DNA of 64,000 nucleotides from Streptomyces sp. NBC_01142 (GCF_026341125.1 NZ_JAPEOR010000003.1:248001-312000), one strand, 5' to 3'. Shown: positions 53,278 through 62,002, counted from the stretch's first letter. Translations and numbers: made by a program. Notes: generated from the letters alone by a model not told the origin.

Positions 53278-54675
53278 ATGACGGAAATTCTTGTGCAGGA
53301 CGTTGCCGCAAGGGGCATATCCCCCTCCGGGCGGGTGATCGAGAACCCGGCCTGGCCGGCGCTCAAGAATGCCGTCGAGGAGATCCGGCCCTGGCAGTCC
53401 AAGGACGGCTCGATCGACTTCGACGCCGAGGGTGCCCCCACCCGCGTCGCCGTCGAGGCCGCCCTCGACCGTGTGATCGACGCCGTGGAGGAGCTCTCCC
53501 CGCTGCTTCCGCACGACGACGCGTACCACCGGGCGCTCGTCGCCGATCTGCACAAGTGGGCCGACAGCGCCTTCGGCGTCCCCGACTTCCTGGACGCGCT
53601 GCTCGCCTTCCAGCCCGCCGCCAACCGTGTGGACGGACTGCAGCACCTGGTCGTCTTCCCCATGTACACGCAGAACGGCAACCCGGACCGCAACCTCGAA
53701 GCGGTCGTGCTGCGCATGGTCTGGCCCGAGTGGCTCTCCGAGCTGGAGCGCACCCGCTACGACAACCCCCTCTTCTGCGGCATCGCTTTCGAGGACTTCA
53801 CCGCCGGCTACGACACCCACTCCGCGGTGCTCTTCCCGGAGACCATCGCCGTGCGCGAGGCCCCCGAGCGCTTCACCTGGGGCGGCATCTTCTGCGACCG
53901 CGAGGGCGCCCGCTTCCGTCGCGTCACCGAGGAGGCCGTGCGCGTCCTCGGCCTCGAACTGCCCGACGACATCCGCGAGATGGTCGCCGACCAGGAGCGC
54001 TGCGAGAACGCGTTCGTGCTCTGGGACATGGTCCACGACCGCACCCACAGCCATGGCGACCTGCCCTTCGACCCCTTCATGATCAAGCAGCGCCAGCCGT
54101 TCTGGATGTACGGCCTGGAGGAGCTGCGCTGTGACCTCACCGCCTTCAAGGAGGCCGTGAAGCTGGAGTCCGAGGGCAACGCGCACGGCCGCGATGTGCA
54201 GTACGCCGTGCTCTTCGACCGGATGTTCCGCTTCCCGGTCAGCGGTGACCGCGTGCGCAACTACGACGGTCTCGGCGGTCAGCTGCTCTTCGCATACCTC
54301 CACAAGCACGATGTGCTGCGCTGGACCGACAACACGCTGAAGATCGACTGGGAGCGCGCTCCGAAGGTCACCAACGAGCTCTGCGCCGAGATCGAGAAGC
54401 TCTACCGCGACGGCATCGACCGCCCCAAGCTGGTCCACTGGTTCGCCGCGTACGACCTGGTCTCCACCTACCTCGCTCCGCACCCCGGCTCCCGCTGGGC
54501 CAAGGGCCCCGACGCCCTCGACCTGTCCCAGCCGCCCCGCAAGCTCGTCGACGATGTGCTTCCGGACGAGTTTCCGCTGAGCATGTTCTTTGAGGCGCTC
54601 TCCAAGAAGCTGAAGACCGTGATCGCCTCCACCAAGGGGATCACCGCGGCGAGCGCCGAGCAGGTGTCCGCGTGA
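53278..54675 (+). CDS. DUF6421 family protein
   Basis: A 465-residue soluble protein, start ATG with GAAGGAAG upstream. Distinct segments: NPAWPALKNAVEEIRPWQSK, LQHLVVFPMYTQNGNPDRNL, FVLWDMVHDRTHSHGDLPFD (a His-rich patch DRTHSHGD that might bind metal), YGLEELRCDLTAFKEAV and LVHWFAAYDLVSTYL. The HSHGD-type patch and conserved acid residues hint at an enzyme, but the function is unknown. It is followed 26 bases later by an SDR gene and then a threonine aldolase-like gene, an arrangement typical of Streptomyces. Confidence 0.88.
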   Translation: MTEILVQDVAARGISPSGRVIENPAWPALKNAVEEIRPWQSKDGSIDFDAEGAPTRVAVEAALDRVIDAVEELSPLLPHDDAYHRALVADLHKWADSAFGVPDFLDALLAFQPAANRVDGLQHLVVFPMYTQNGNPDRNLEAVVLRMVWPEWLSELERTRYDNPLFCGIAFEDFTAGYDTHSAVLFPETIAVREAPERFTWGGIFCDREGARFRRVTEEAVRVLGLELPDDIREMVADQERCENAFVLWDMVHDRTHSHGDLPFDPFMIKQRQPFWMYGLEELRCDLTAFKEAVKLESEGNAHGRDVQYAVLFDRMFRFPVSGDRVRNYDGLGGQLLFAYLHKHDVLRWTDNTLKIDWERAPKVTNELCAEIEKLYRDGIDRPKLVHWFAAYDLVSTYLAPHPGSRWAKGPDALDLSQPPRKLVDDVLPDEFPLSMFFEALSKKLKTVIASTKGITAASAEQVSA

Positions 54676-54701
54676 GCTCTGGCACGGAGGAGGTAACGAC
54701 C

Positions 54702-55457
54702 ATGATCAAAAACGGCAACGGGGCGCTTGAGGGCGCCGTAGTGGCGGTGGCCGGAGCGGCGGGGCCGGCCGGCCGCTCCGCTCTGCTGCGCCTTGCCGAG
54801 GCCGGTGCGACCGTCGTCGCCTCGGACGCGGACCCGGTGCGCCTGGCCGAGGCGGTCGACGCCGCCCGGTACGCGCACGGTGGGGCGACCGTTACCGGAG
54901 ACACCGTCGACCTCCTCGATCTGGCCGCCACCCGGGAGTGGGCGGACAAGACCGAGAAGGAGTTCGGCAGGGTCGACGGCCTGGTCCATCTCGTCGGCGG
55001 CTGGCGCGGCAGCGCCTCCTTCGCCGAGAGCGCCGTCGCGGACTGGAACCTGCTGGAGAAGCTGCTGATCCGTACCGTCCAGCACACCTCACTCGCCTTC
55101 CACGACCCGCTGCTGCGCAGTGACCGCGGCCGCTTTCTGCTGATCAGCGCGGCCGGGGCCAGCGCGCCCACCGCGGGCAATGCCGCGTACGCCGCCTCCA
55201 AGGCCGCGGCCGAGGCGTGGACGCTGGCGCTCGCCGACGCCTTCCGCAAGGCAGGGGGCGAGGAAGGGCCCAAGGCCGCGGCTGCCATCCTGGTCGTCAA
55301 GGCACTCGTGCACGACGCCATGCGCGCCGAGCGCCCGAACGCGAAGTTCGCGGGCTTCACGGACGTGTCGGAACTGGCCGAGGCCATCGCCGGAGTCTGG
55401 GACCGGCCCGCCCGGGATGTGAATGGACAGCGACTGTGGCTGACCCCCAAGCCGTGA
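54702..55457 (+). CDS. SDR family oxidoreductase
   Basis: A 251-residue short-chain dehydrogenase. The NAD(P) loop is VAVAGAAGPAGRSALLRLAE, a variant of TGxxxGxG in which Ala replaces the usual Thr/Gly positions; the active site has LLISAAGASAPTAGNAAYAA-SKAAAEA with Ser/Tyr/Lys (S, YAASK). ATG 54702 is preferred over GTG 54672 because GGAGGAGG lies before it. The substrate is unknown. Second gene of the DUF6421 operon. Confidence 0.88.
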   Translation: MIKNGNGALEGAVVAVAGAAGPAGRSALLRLAEAGATVVASDADPVRLAEAVDAARYAHGGATVTGDTVDLLDLAATREWADKTEKEFGRVDGLVHLVGGWRGSASFAESAVADWNLLEKLLIRTVQHTSLAFHDPLLRSDRGRFLLISAAGASAPTAGNAAYAASKAAAEAWTLALADAFRKAGGEEGPKAAAAILVVKALVHDAMRAERPNAKFAGFTDVSELAEAIAGVWDRPARDVNGQRLWLTPKP

Positions 55458-56524
55458 TACCGCCGAAGACCGACGCCCGTAGGCACCACGACCCGTCCGT
55501 ACGGGGTTTCGCCAGCGACAACTACGCCGGCGTCCACCCCGAGGTGCTGGCGGCGCTCGCGCTGGCCAACGGCGGCCACCAGGTCGCGTACGGCGCGGAC
55601 GAATACACCGACCACCTCCAGCGGATCATGCACAGCCACTTCGGCCCGACCGCGGAGGCCTTTCCGGTCTTCAACGGCACCGGCGCCAACGTGACGGCGC
55701 TCCAGGCGCTCACCGACCGCTGGGGCGCGGTGATCTGCGCCGAGACCGCCCACATCAACGTGGACGAGGGCGGCGCGCCGGAGCGGATGGGCGGGTTGAA
55801 GCTGCTGACCGTACCAACCCCGGACGGGAAGCTGACGCCCGAACTCATCGACCGGCAGGCGTTCGGCTGGGACGACGAGCACCGGGCGATGCCGCAGGTC
55901 GTTTCGATCACGCAGAACACCGAGCTGGGCACGGTCTACACCCCCGACGAGATCCGCGCCATCTGCGAACACGCCCATGAGCGGGGTATGAAGGTCCATC
56001 TCGACGGGGCCCGGATATCCAACGCCGCGGCGTCGCTCGATGTACCGATGCGTGCGTTCACCAACGCCGTGGGCGTGGACATGCTGTCGTTCGGCGGCAC
56101 CAAGAACGGCATGATGTTCGGTGAGGCGCTGATCGTCCTCAACCCGGATGCCGTCAGCCATATGAAACACATGCGCAAGCTGTCGATGCAGCTCGCCTCC
56201 AAGATGCGTTTCGTGTCGGTGCAGTTGGAGGCTTTGCTGGCGCGTGATCTCTGGCTGCGCAACGCCCGGCATGCCAACGCCATGGCCCAGCGGCTGGCCG
56301 CGGGTGTGCGCGCGGTCGACGGTGTGGAGATCCTCTATCCCGTCCAGGCCAACGCCGTCTTCGCGCGCCTGCCGCACGACGTGAGCGAGCGTCTGCAGGA
56401 GCGTTTCCGCTTCTACTTCTGGGACGAGGCGGCGGGTGATGTCCGCTGGATGTGCTCCTTCGACACCACCGAGGACGATGTCGACGCCTTCCTGCAAGCG
56501 CTGAAGGAAGAGATGGCCAGATAG
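55436..56524 (+). CDS. Threonine aldolase family (PLP) enzyme
   Basis: A 362-residue fold-type I PLP enzyme. FASDNYAGVHPEVLAALALA starts the family; FPVFNGTGANVTALQAL binds the cofactor phosphate, VHLDGARISNAAASL supplies the Asp/Arg contacts and LSFGGTKNGMMFGEA the PLP Lys. It should cleave threonine or a beta-hydroxy amino acid to glycine and an aldehyde. GTG 55436 with GGA eight bases upstream is chosen; GTG 55454 overlaps the SDR stop as GTGA and is the alternative. It ends the operon, before a strong terminator. Confidence 0.92.
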   Translation: MADPQAVIPPKTDARRHHDPSVRGFASDNYAGVHPEVLAALALANGGHQVAYGADEYTDHLQRIMHSHFGPTAEAFPVFNGTGANVTALQALTDRWGAVICAETAHINVDEGGAPERMGGLKLLTVPTPDGKLTPELIDRQAFGWDDEHRAMPQVVSITQNTELGTVYTPDEIRAICEHAHERGMKVHLDGARISNAAASLDVPMRAFTNAVGVDMLSFGGTKNGMMFGEALIVLNPDAVSHMKHMRKLSMQLASKMRFVSVQLEALLARDLWLRNARHANAMAQRLAAGVRAVDGVEILYPVQANAVFARLPHDVSERLQERFRFYFWDEAAGDVRWMCSFDTTEDDVDAFLQALKEEMAR

Positions 56525-56544
56525 TCAACTCTGCATAAGTATAT

Positions 56545-56586
56545 GGCCGACCGGAAAGCGATTGCTTTCCGGTCGGCCGCTTCTTT
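56545..56586 (+). terminator. Strong intrinsic terminator after the threonine aldolase gene
   Basis: GGCCGACCGGAAAGC (56545-56559) pairs perfectly with GCTTTCCGGTCGGCC (56564-56578), four-base loop GATT, followed by GCTTCTTT. It ends 20 bases after the aldolase stop begins and serves the DUF6421-SDR-aldolase operon. Confidence 0.92.
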
Positions 56587-56599
56587 AGGGTCGGCAGGT

Positions 56600-57199
56600 A
56601 TGGAGCTGATCCAGCAAGTACCCACTCTGTCCGCGTATCTCGCCGCCGACGAGGTCATCGACCATGAGCACCCGCTGGTGCGGGAGACGGCGGCCCGCCT
56701 CCGTGCCGACGGCGATGATGCATACACATACGCCAAGGCGGCCTACGAATTCGTCCGTGACGCCATCCCGCACTCCAGCGACGCGGGGGACATGCGTGTC
56801 ACCTGGCGCGCCTCCGACGTGCTCGAGAAGGCCACCGGCATCTGCCACGCCAAGGCCCATGCCCTGACCGCGCTGCTGCGCGCGCGGCACATCCCCACCG
56901 CCCTGTGCTACCAGCGGCTGGCCGGTGACGACGGATCGGATCCCCTCGTCCACGGCCTCGTTGCGGTCGGACTGCCCGGCCGGGAAGGCTGGCACCGCCA
57001 GGATCCGCGGGGCAACATGCCGGGCGTCGACGCACAGTTCTCGCTCGACGGTGAGCGGCTCGCGTGGGTGGTGCGGCCTCAGCTCGGGGAGGTGGACTAC
57101 CCCGGGCTCCACGCCCGGCCGCATCCGGCCGTCATCGGCGCGCTGCGCGAAGCCCCGGACCGTCCCTCCCTGTGGCGGACGCTGCCCACCGCACTGTGA
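56600..57199 (+). CDS. Transglutaminase-like (cysteine protease fold) protein
   Basis: A 199-residue protein with the transglutaminase-like triad: Cys in KATGICHAKAHALTALLRAR, His in LVHGLVAVGLP, and Asp in WHRQDPRGN. Members are usually peptidases or amide hydrolases. ATG 56600 is used because the upstream in-frame ATG (56543) lies inside the terminator hairpin. No signal peptide. Monocistronic, between a terminator and a convergent acyltransferase gene. Confidence 0.9.
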   Translation: MELIQQVPTLSAYLAADEVIDHEHPLVRETAARLRADGDDAYTYAKAAYEFVRDAIPHSSDAGDMRVTWRASDVLEKATGICHAKAHALTALLRARHIPTALCYQRLAGDDGSDPLVHGLVAVGLPGREGWHRQDPRGNMPGVDAQFSLDGERLAWVVRPQLGEVDYPGLHARPHPAVIGALREAPDRPSLWRTLPTAL

Positions 57200-57229
57200 A
57201 CGTGCCGCTCACCGTGACGGCGTGACGTT

Positions 57230-57952
57230 TCAGCCGGCCTCGCGGACCTCGGCCGCGGTCGGCGCCGTACCGCCGAGGTGCGCGGGCACCCACCAGGTGT
57301 CGCTCGCGTCCTTGGGGCGTACGGGATAGGCGCGCTGCGCGGCCTCGAGAAGCTCCTGCACCCGCTCGCGCAGCCGCCGGGTGATCGCACCCGCGTACTG
57401 GTCGGACGGAGCCTCCACCGGCTCGCCGACGCGGATCGTCACCGGGATGTGGCTGCGCCTGAAGTTGCGCGGGCGGCCCTTGGTCCAGATCCGCTGGGTA
57501 CCCCACAGGGCCATCGGGATCAGCGGTACGCCGGCCTCCTGGGCCATCCGGGCCGCACCCGACTTGAAGCTCTTGAGCGTGAACGACTGCGAGATCGTGG
57601 CCTCGGGGAAGACGCCGATGATCTCGCCCGCGCGCAGCGAGTCCAGCGCGTGCGCGTAGGCGGTCTCGCCCTGCTTGCGGTCCACCGGGATGTGCTTCAT
57701 ACCGCGCATCAGCGGGCCGGAGATCTTGTGCCGGAAGACGGATTCCTTCGCCATGAAGCGCACCACACGCTTCTGGGGGAGTGCCACGAGGCCGGCGAAG
57801 ATGAAGTCCAGATAGCTGATGTGGTTGCTGACGAGCACAGCACCGCCCGAGCGGGGGATGTTTTCCCAGCCCTGAGTGTCGATCTTCAGGTCCAGCGCCT
57901 TGAACATCGTGCGAGCGGCGCCGATGACCGGCCGATAGACGAGCTCTGCCAT
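57230..57952 (-). CDS. 1-acyl-glycerol-3-phosphate acyltransferase (PlsC-like)
   Basis: A 240-residue acyltransferase that adds fatty acyl groups to a lysophospholipid or similar acceptor. Motif I LVSNHISYLDFIFAG contains the HX4D catalytic pair, motif II is FMAKESVF / KHIPVDR, and motif III GVFPEATIS. A Pro residue near VPLIPMAL completes motif IV. It has a short hydrophobic N-terminus for membrane contact. ATG 57952 has AAGGG about 12 bases upstream. Confidence 0.92.
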   Translation of the reverse strand: MAELVYRPVIGAARTMFKALDLKIDTQGWENIPRSGGAVLVSNHISYLDFIFAGLVALPQKRVVRFMAKESVFRHKISGPLMRGMKHIPVDRKQGETAYAHALDSLRAGEIIGVFPEATISQSFTLKSFKSGAARMAQEAGVPLIPMALWGTQRIWTKGRPRNFRRSHIPVTIRVGEPVEAPSDQYAGAITRRLRERVQELLEAAQRAYPVRPKDASDTWWVPAHLGGTAPTAAEVREAG

Positions 57953-58099
57953 CTGGGAAGGACCCTTCTGTTGTGCCCGGGGAGGGTTCTCCCGGCGGAA
58001 GTTACGCAGCCGTAGGTTTTCGGCATGGCGCCGATCGTGCCCCATGTGCGTCGTGCTGACCAGTCCTGGCGGCTCCGCTGGGCGAGATTCTTGTCACTT

Positions 58100-58522
58100 T
58101 CAGTGCCGTGCCGTCGTGGCCCGACGGAAGAGCAGATACAGCTCGCATCCCAAGCAGTACCCGAATACGGCATTGAGGAACGCTGCGGCCAGGGCGCATC
58201 CGGTGGCGGCCATTGCCGGCCACGACGGTCCCCAGAGGCAGCCGATCAGACCGGCCAGGGCGAAGCCCAGCCCCACGACCTGCGCAAAGCGCGGCGGAGC
58301 GGGCGACTCGAACTCGGCCGGCGGTCCGATCCGGGGCCGTACCACCGCACGGAAGAGCAGGCCGTACGGCGAACGCGGTACTCCGGCCACTGCCCCCACG
58401 GCGAAGCAGAGTGCCTGCCAGGCGAGCAGGAGGCCGCTGCCCGTGACGAGGACGGCGGCGAGTACGACAGTGGTGACGGCAGCCCCGAAGCGCGGGCCCC
58501 TGACGTCGATGTCCATGTGCAT
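58100..58522 (-). CDS. DUF4395 family membrane protein
   Basis: A 140-residue membrane protein of the DUF4395 family with hydrophobic helices (FGAAVTTVVLAAVLVTGSGL, LCFAVGAVAGVP, VVGLGFALAGLIGCLWG, MAATGCALAAAFLNAVFGYC) and the C-terminal CLGCELYLLFRR motif with paired Cys. It is usually found next to a thioredoxin-type gene; here it is divergent from one, 75 bases apart. The CxxC may exchange disulfides with that thioredoxin. No ribosome site is visible, so it may be leaderless or start at ATG 58516. Confidence 0.87.
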   Translation of the reverse strand: MHMDIDVRGPRFGAAVTTVVLAAVLVTGSGLLLAWQALCFAVGAVAGVPRSPYGLLFRAVVRPRIGPPAEFESPAPPRFAQVVGLGFALAGLIGCLWGPSWPAMAATGCALAAAFLNAVFGYCLGCELYLLFRRATTARH

Positions 58523-58597
58523 GCGCTCAGCATCGCCCGGCGCATCCGCTGCGCGGCTCCGGGAATCTTTACGGTCGCGTGAACGCTGCACCGTGGG

Positions 58598-59011
58598 ATG
58601 ACCGGACTACTGGGGTGTGCGGTGGTGCTCGCGGCGGCGAGCGCCTTCGGGCTGTGGCAGCGGCGGAGCGGCGGGAGGCTGAAGGTGCGCGGTCGGGACA
58701 AGGGGATACGGCTCGGTGCGGCCGAGCTGGGCGCGGAGCTGGGGGAGCGGGCGACGCTCGTCCAGTTCTCGAGCGCCTTCTGTCAGCCCTGCCGGGCGAC
58801 CCGGCGCACCCTCGTCGACGTCGCGTCCATGATCGACGGTGTCACGCATGTGGAGATCGACGCGGAGGAGCGGCTCGCCTTGGTGCGCGAGCTCGGCATC
58901 CTCAAGACGCCCACCGTGCTGGTGCTCGACGCGCGCGGCGGGATCATCACCAGAGCCGCGGGCCAGCCCCGCACGGCGGATGTGATCGCCGCGCTCGGTC
59001 AGGCGGTGTGA
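58598..59011 (+). CDS. Membrane-anchored thioredoxin-like protein
   Basis: A 137-residue thioredoxin-fold protein. One N-terminal helix (LLGCAVVLAAASAFGLW) anchors it; the redox site is SSAFCQPCRATRR (CQPC), with the cis-Pro in ILKTPTVLVLDARG. It is probably a thiol-disulfide exchange protein on the outer membrane face or held in the cytoplasm by an inverted helix; orientation is uncertain since no clear positive-inside signal is seen. Divergent from the DUF4395 gene, a common pair. Confidence 0.9.
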   Translation: MTGLLGCAVVLAAASAFGLWQRRSGGRLKVRGRDKGIRLGAAELGAELGERATLVQFSSAFCQPCRATRRTLVDVASMIDGVTHVEIDAEERLALVRELGILKTPTVLVLDARGGIITRAAGQPRTADVIAALGQAV

Positions 59012-59083
59012 CACCCCGTGACACTGGTCGCACATTCGGGGTTCCACTTGACTGCACCCGCCACGCATCGCCAGGCTGACGCT

Positions 59084-59164
59084 GTGCCCCCACCACTCCT
59101 TCTCCACGGGCGGGCTCATGTGGACCTCGCCCGTCACGCGAGTGCGCGCTGTCCGGCTGTCTGA
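59084..59164 (+). promoter_or_regulatory. Cysteine-type leader peptide upstream of the flavin reductase
   Basis: A 26-residue ORF (GTG start, TGA stop) ends HVDLARHASARCPAV. Short leader peptides ahead of sulfur-metabolism genes in Streptomyces share the pattern HVDL.R..SA.C, which is matched here. It ends 46 bases before the flavin reductase start. Ribosome stalling at the Cys codon when cysteine is low could expose the downstream gene, consistent with flavin reductases that support sulfonate use. I infer regulation from the peptide pattern; no stem-loop was computed. Confidence 0.6.
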
Positions 59165-59210
59165 GCAGCCCCGCCGCCCCGTTCGCATCTCCCCGCAGAA
59201 GGACACCTCG

Positions 59211-59717
59211 ATGACGGCTTCGCCCGATCTCGGAACCGCTCAGCCGGCCACGCCCGACCTGCTCCGCTCCGTCTTCCGGCAGCACGCCGCCGGCGTCGCG
59301 GTGATCACCGCCCAGGGTGAGCGTCCGGTCGGATTCACCGCCACCTCTCTCAACTCCGTAGCCGCCGAGCCCCCGTTGATCTCCTTCGGCGTGGGTACGT
59401 CGTCGTCCAGCTGGCCGGTCCTCGCCCGGGCGGAGCACATCGGCGTACACATACTCGGCGAGCACCAGCAGGAGCTGGCCACCACCTTCGCGCGCAGCGG
59501 CGCCGACCGCTTCGCGCCGCCCACGCGCTGGGACAGCGGGCCCGAAGGCGTCCCCGTGCTCGACGGTGTGCTGGCCTGGCTGGTCTGCCGGGTCATCGCC
59601 CGGGTCCCGGCCGGAGACCATCGCATCGTGGTCGCCGAGGTCGTCGTCGGTGATCCTGCGGGGGCCGGCCGGCCGCTGATCTATCACCAGGGGCGCTTCA
59701 ACAGGCTGAGAGACTGA
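59211..59717 (+). CDS. Flavin reductase family protein (FMN-binding split barrel)
   Basis: A 168-residue flavin reductase that supplies reduced FMN to a monooxygenase. Markers: LLRSVFRQHAAGVAVITAQG, GFTATSLNSVAAEPPLISFG (flavin phosphate site) and IVVAEVVVGDPAGAGRPLIY HQGRFNRL at the C-terminus, where the family has the YH..R motif. ATG 59211 has AAGGA eight bases upstream. No partner monooxygenase is adjacent. A cysteine-type leader peptide precedes it, pointing to a role in organosulfur use. Confidence 0.92.
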   Translation: MTASPDLGTAQPATPDLLRSVFRQHAAGVAVITAQGERPVGFTATSLNSVAAEPPLISFGVGTSSSSWPVLARAEHIGVHILGEHQQELATTFARSGADRFAPPTRWDSGPEGVPVLDGVLAWLVCRVIARVPAGDHRIVVAEVVVGDPAGAGRPLIYHQGRFNRLRD

Positions 59718-59796
59718 CCTTCTCGGAGAATTCCGGTTACGCAGCGTTGCCAAGGTCACAGTTCAAAGCGCTTGCTTACTGGGGAAGAGGTGGGTG

Positions 59797-59808
59797 TACT
59801 GACGAGTA
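59797..59808. promoter_or_regulatory. Small inverted repeat in the etf promoter region
   Basis: TACTGACGAGTA has complementary 4-base ends (TACT / AGTA) around GACG, about 110 bases upstream of etfB, in an A/T-rich patch with AATATT just after. Similar TACT...AGTA elements are used by TetR-type regulators of fatty acid oxidation genes, so this could be an operator. Evidence is limited to symmetry and place. Confidence 0.35.
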
Positions 59809-59915
59809 ATATTTCGTTCGGAGCGCGGCCCGCCCCGACCGGGATCCGCCCAGTAAGGCGCCTATGCTGCCAACAGTAGGCAGCTCAGTAAAGACGATGC
59901 AGTAGGAGAGCCGGC

Positions 59916-60710
59916 GTGAGCTTGAGGATCGTTGTCTGTGTGAAGTACGTGCCCGACGCCACCGGCGACCGGCACTTCGCCGATGACCTGACCGTCGACC
60001 GCGACGACGTCGACGGCCTGCTGTCGGAGCTCGACGAGTACGCGGTCGAGCAGGCGCTGCAGATCGCCGACGAGGCGGACGACGCGGAGATCACCGTACT
60101 GACCGTCGGCCCCGAGGACGCCAAGGACGCGCTGCGCAAGGCGCTCTCCATGGGCGCCGACAAGGCCGTCCACGTCGAGGACGACGATCTGCACGGCACC
60201 GACGTCATGGGCACCTCGCTGGTGCTCGCCAAGGCCATCGAGAAGACCGGGTACGACCTGGTCATCGCCGGTATGGCGTCGACGGACGGCACCATGGGTG
60301 TCCTCCCGGCGATCCTCGCCGAGCGCCTGGGCGTTCCGCAGGTCACGCTGCTCTCCGAGGTCTCGGTCGAGGGAGGCCCCAACGGAACAGTCAAGGGCCG
60401 CCGTGACGGCGACACCGCGAGCGAGCAGCTCGAGGCGTCCCTGCCGGCCGTCGTGTCGGTGACGGACCAGTCGGGCGAGGCCCGCTACCCGTCCTTCAAG
60501 GGCATCATGGCCGCCAAGAAGAAGCCGGTTCAGTCCCTGGACCTGGAGGACCTCGAGATCGACGCCGACGAGGTCGGCCTCGAGGGCGCCTGGACCGCGG
60601 TCGACTCGGCCGCCGAGCGTCCGGCCCGTACCGCCGGCACGATCGTCAAGGACGAGGGCGAGGGCGGCAAGCAGCTCGCGGAGTTCCTCGCGAGCCAGAA
60701 GTTCATCTGA
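59916..60710 (+). CDS. etfB: Electron transfer flavoprotein, beta subunit
   Basis: A 264-residue EtfB that with EtfA carries electrons from acyl-CoA dehydrogenases to the respiratory chain. Typical segments: IVVCVKYVPDATGDRHFADD, ADDAEITVLTVGPEDAKDAL, GYDLVIAGMASTDGTMGVLP and YPSFKGIMAAKKKPV, the last being the AMP/dehydrogenase contact loop region. GTG 59916 has GGAGAG upstream. etfA follows after 58 bases. Confidence 0.96.
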   Translation: MSLRIVVCVKYVPDATGDRHFADDLTVDRDDVDGLLSELDEYAVEQALQIADEADDAEITVLTVGPEDAKDALRKALSMGADKAVHVEDDDLHGTDVMGTSLVLAKAIEKTGYDLVIAGMASTDGTMGVLPAILAERLGVPQVTLLSEVSVEGGPNGTVKGRRDGDTASEQLEASLPAVVSVTDQSGEARYPSFKGIMAAKKKPVQSLDLEDLEIDADEVGLEGAWTAVDSAAERPARTAGTIVKDEGEGGKQLAEFLASQKFI

Positions 60711-60768
60711 GCTTCGGTCATTTCCCCCACCGCCCCCAGATACTTCGCATTCGCAGGAGAGCAATCCC

Positions 60769-61731
60769 ATGGCTGAAGTTCTCGTCTATGTCGACCACGT
60801 GGACGGCGCCGTCCGCAAGCCCACCCTCGAGCTGCTGACCCTGGCCCGCCGTATCGGCGAGCCGGTCGCCGTCGCCCTCGGCTCCGGCGCCGAGGCCACC
60901 GCCCCCGCGCTCGCCGAGCACGGCGCGGTCAAGGTGCTCACCGCCGACGCCCCGGAGTTCGCCGACTACCTCGTCGTGCCGAAGGTGGACGCGCTGCAGG
61001 CCGCGTACGAGGCCGTCTCGCCGGTCGCCGTGCTCGTTCCGTCCTCCGCCGAGGGCAAGGAGATCGCGGCCCGCCTTGCGGTCCGTATCGGCTCCGGAAT
61101 CATCACCGACGCCGTCGACCTCGAGGCCGGCGACGAGGGTCCGGTGGCCACGCAGGCCGCGTTCGCCGCCTCCTACACCACCAAGTCCCGTGTCTCCAAG
61201 GGCACCCCGGTCATCACCGTGAAGCCGAACTCGGCCCCGGTCGAGGCCGCTCCGGCCGCGGGCGCCGTCGAGGCCCTCTCGGTCTCGTTCGGTGAGAAGT
61301 CCACCGGCACCAAGGTCGTCTCCCGCACCCCGCGCGAGTCGACCGGCCGCCCCGAGCTGACCGAGGCCGCGATCGTGGTCTCCGGCGGCCGTGGCGTCAA
61401 CGGTGCCGAGAACTTCCACATCATCGAGGCGCTGGCCGACTCGCTCGGCGCCGCTGTCGGCGCCTCGCGCGCCGCCGTGGACGCCGGCTGGTACCCGCAC
61501 TCCAACCAGGTCGGCCAGACCGGCAAGTCGGTCTCCCCGCAGCTGTACATCGCGTCCGGCATCTCCGGCGCGATCCAGCACCGGGCCGGCATGCAGACCT
61601 CGAAGACCATCGTGGCCGTCAACAAGGACGCCGAGGCCCCGATCTTCGACCTGGTCGACTACGGCGTGGTCGGCGACCTCTTCGAGGTCGTCCCGCAGCT
61701 GACCGCGGAGGTTCAGTCCCGCAAGGGCTGA
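60769..61731 (+). CDS. etfA: Electron transfer flavoprotein, alpha subunit
   Basis: A 320-residue EtfA with the FAD-binding C-terminal domain: VVSGGRGVNGAENFHIIEAL, then GWYPHSNQVGQTGKSVSPQL and IQHRAGMQTSKTIVAVNKDA, all diagnostic. GGAGAG lies before the ATG. It forms a heterodimer with EtfB and is the last gene before a long terminator hairpin. Confidence 0.96.
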   Translation: MAEVLVYVDHVDGAVRKPTLELLTLARRIGEPVAVALGSGAEATAPALAEHGAVKVLTADAPEFADYLVVPKVDALQAAYEAVSPVAVLVPSSAEGKEIAARLAVRIGSGIITDAVDLEAGDEGPVATQAAFAASYTTKSRVSKGTPVITVKPNSAPVEAAPAAGAVEALSVSFGEKSTGTKVVSRTPRESTGRPELTEAAIVVSGGRGVNGAENFHIIEALADSLGAAVGASRAAVDAGWYPHSNQVGQTGKSVSPQLYIASGISGAIQHRAGMQTSKTIVAVNKDAEAPIFDLVDYGVVGDLFEVVPQLTAEVQSRKG

Positions 61732-61749
61732 CCCGCGGACGTCTTGACG

Positions 61750-61795
61750 GGCCAGGGGCCGCGCGGTGATCTTCACCGCGCGGCCCCTGGCCTTT
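61750..61795 (+). terminator. Long hairpin terminator after etfA
   Basis: GGCCAGGGGCCGCGCGGTGA (61750-61769) pairs perfectly with the complementary 20 bases at 61773-61792, leaving a 3-base loop, and TTT follows. It lies 19 bases after the etfA stop. Confidence 0.92.
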
Positions 61796-61954
61796 GCGCG
61801 CGGCTCGCCGCCGGTGCTCGTACGCACTGCCGACGTTCCTCGGTACGGCGCTCGTGCCTCGTGTGATCTCTCCCCCGGTCGCCGCCGGGAGGGGGGCCCG
61901 GCTTTCGGCTGCGGCACCCCGTGGCTCGCTCGCCGGCCCGGTTCCGGGTGACCA

Positions 61955-61983
61955 TTGACGCAGGTCGCGACCGCCTATTAACT
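61955..61983 (+). promoter_or_regulatory. Candidate promoter of the DUF6986 gene
   Basis: TTGACG (61955-61960) and TTAACT (61978-61983) are spaced 17 bases apart, a good housekeeping-type pattern about 50 bases before the DUF6986 start codon. Confidence 0.5.
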
Positions 61984-62002
61984 TCGCCATACGGATTGTT
62001 GA

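Noticed and set aside
56543..56599. N-terminal extension of the transglutaminase-like gene
   Set aside because: It lies within the intrinsic terminator hairpin of the preceding operon, and the family domain begins at ATG 56600.
60718..61917. 399-codon open frame antisense to etfA
   Set aside because: etfA is certain from motifs; the antisense product is low complexity.
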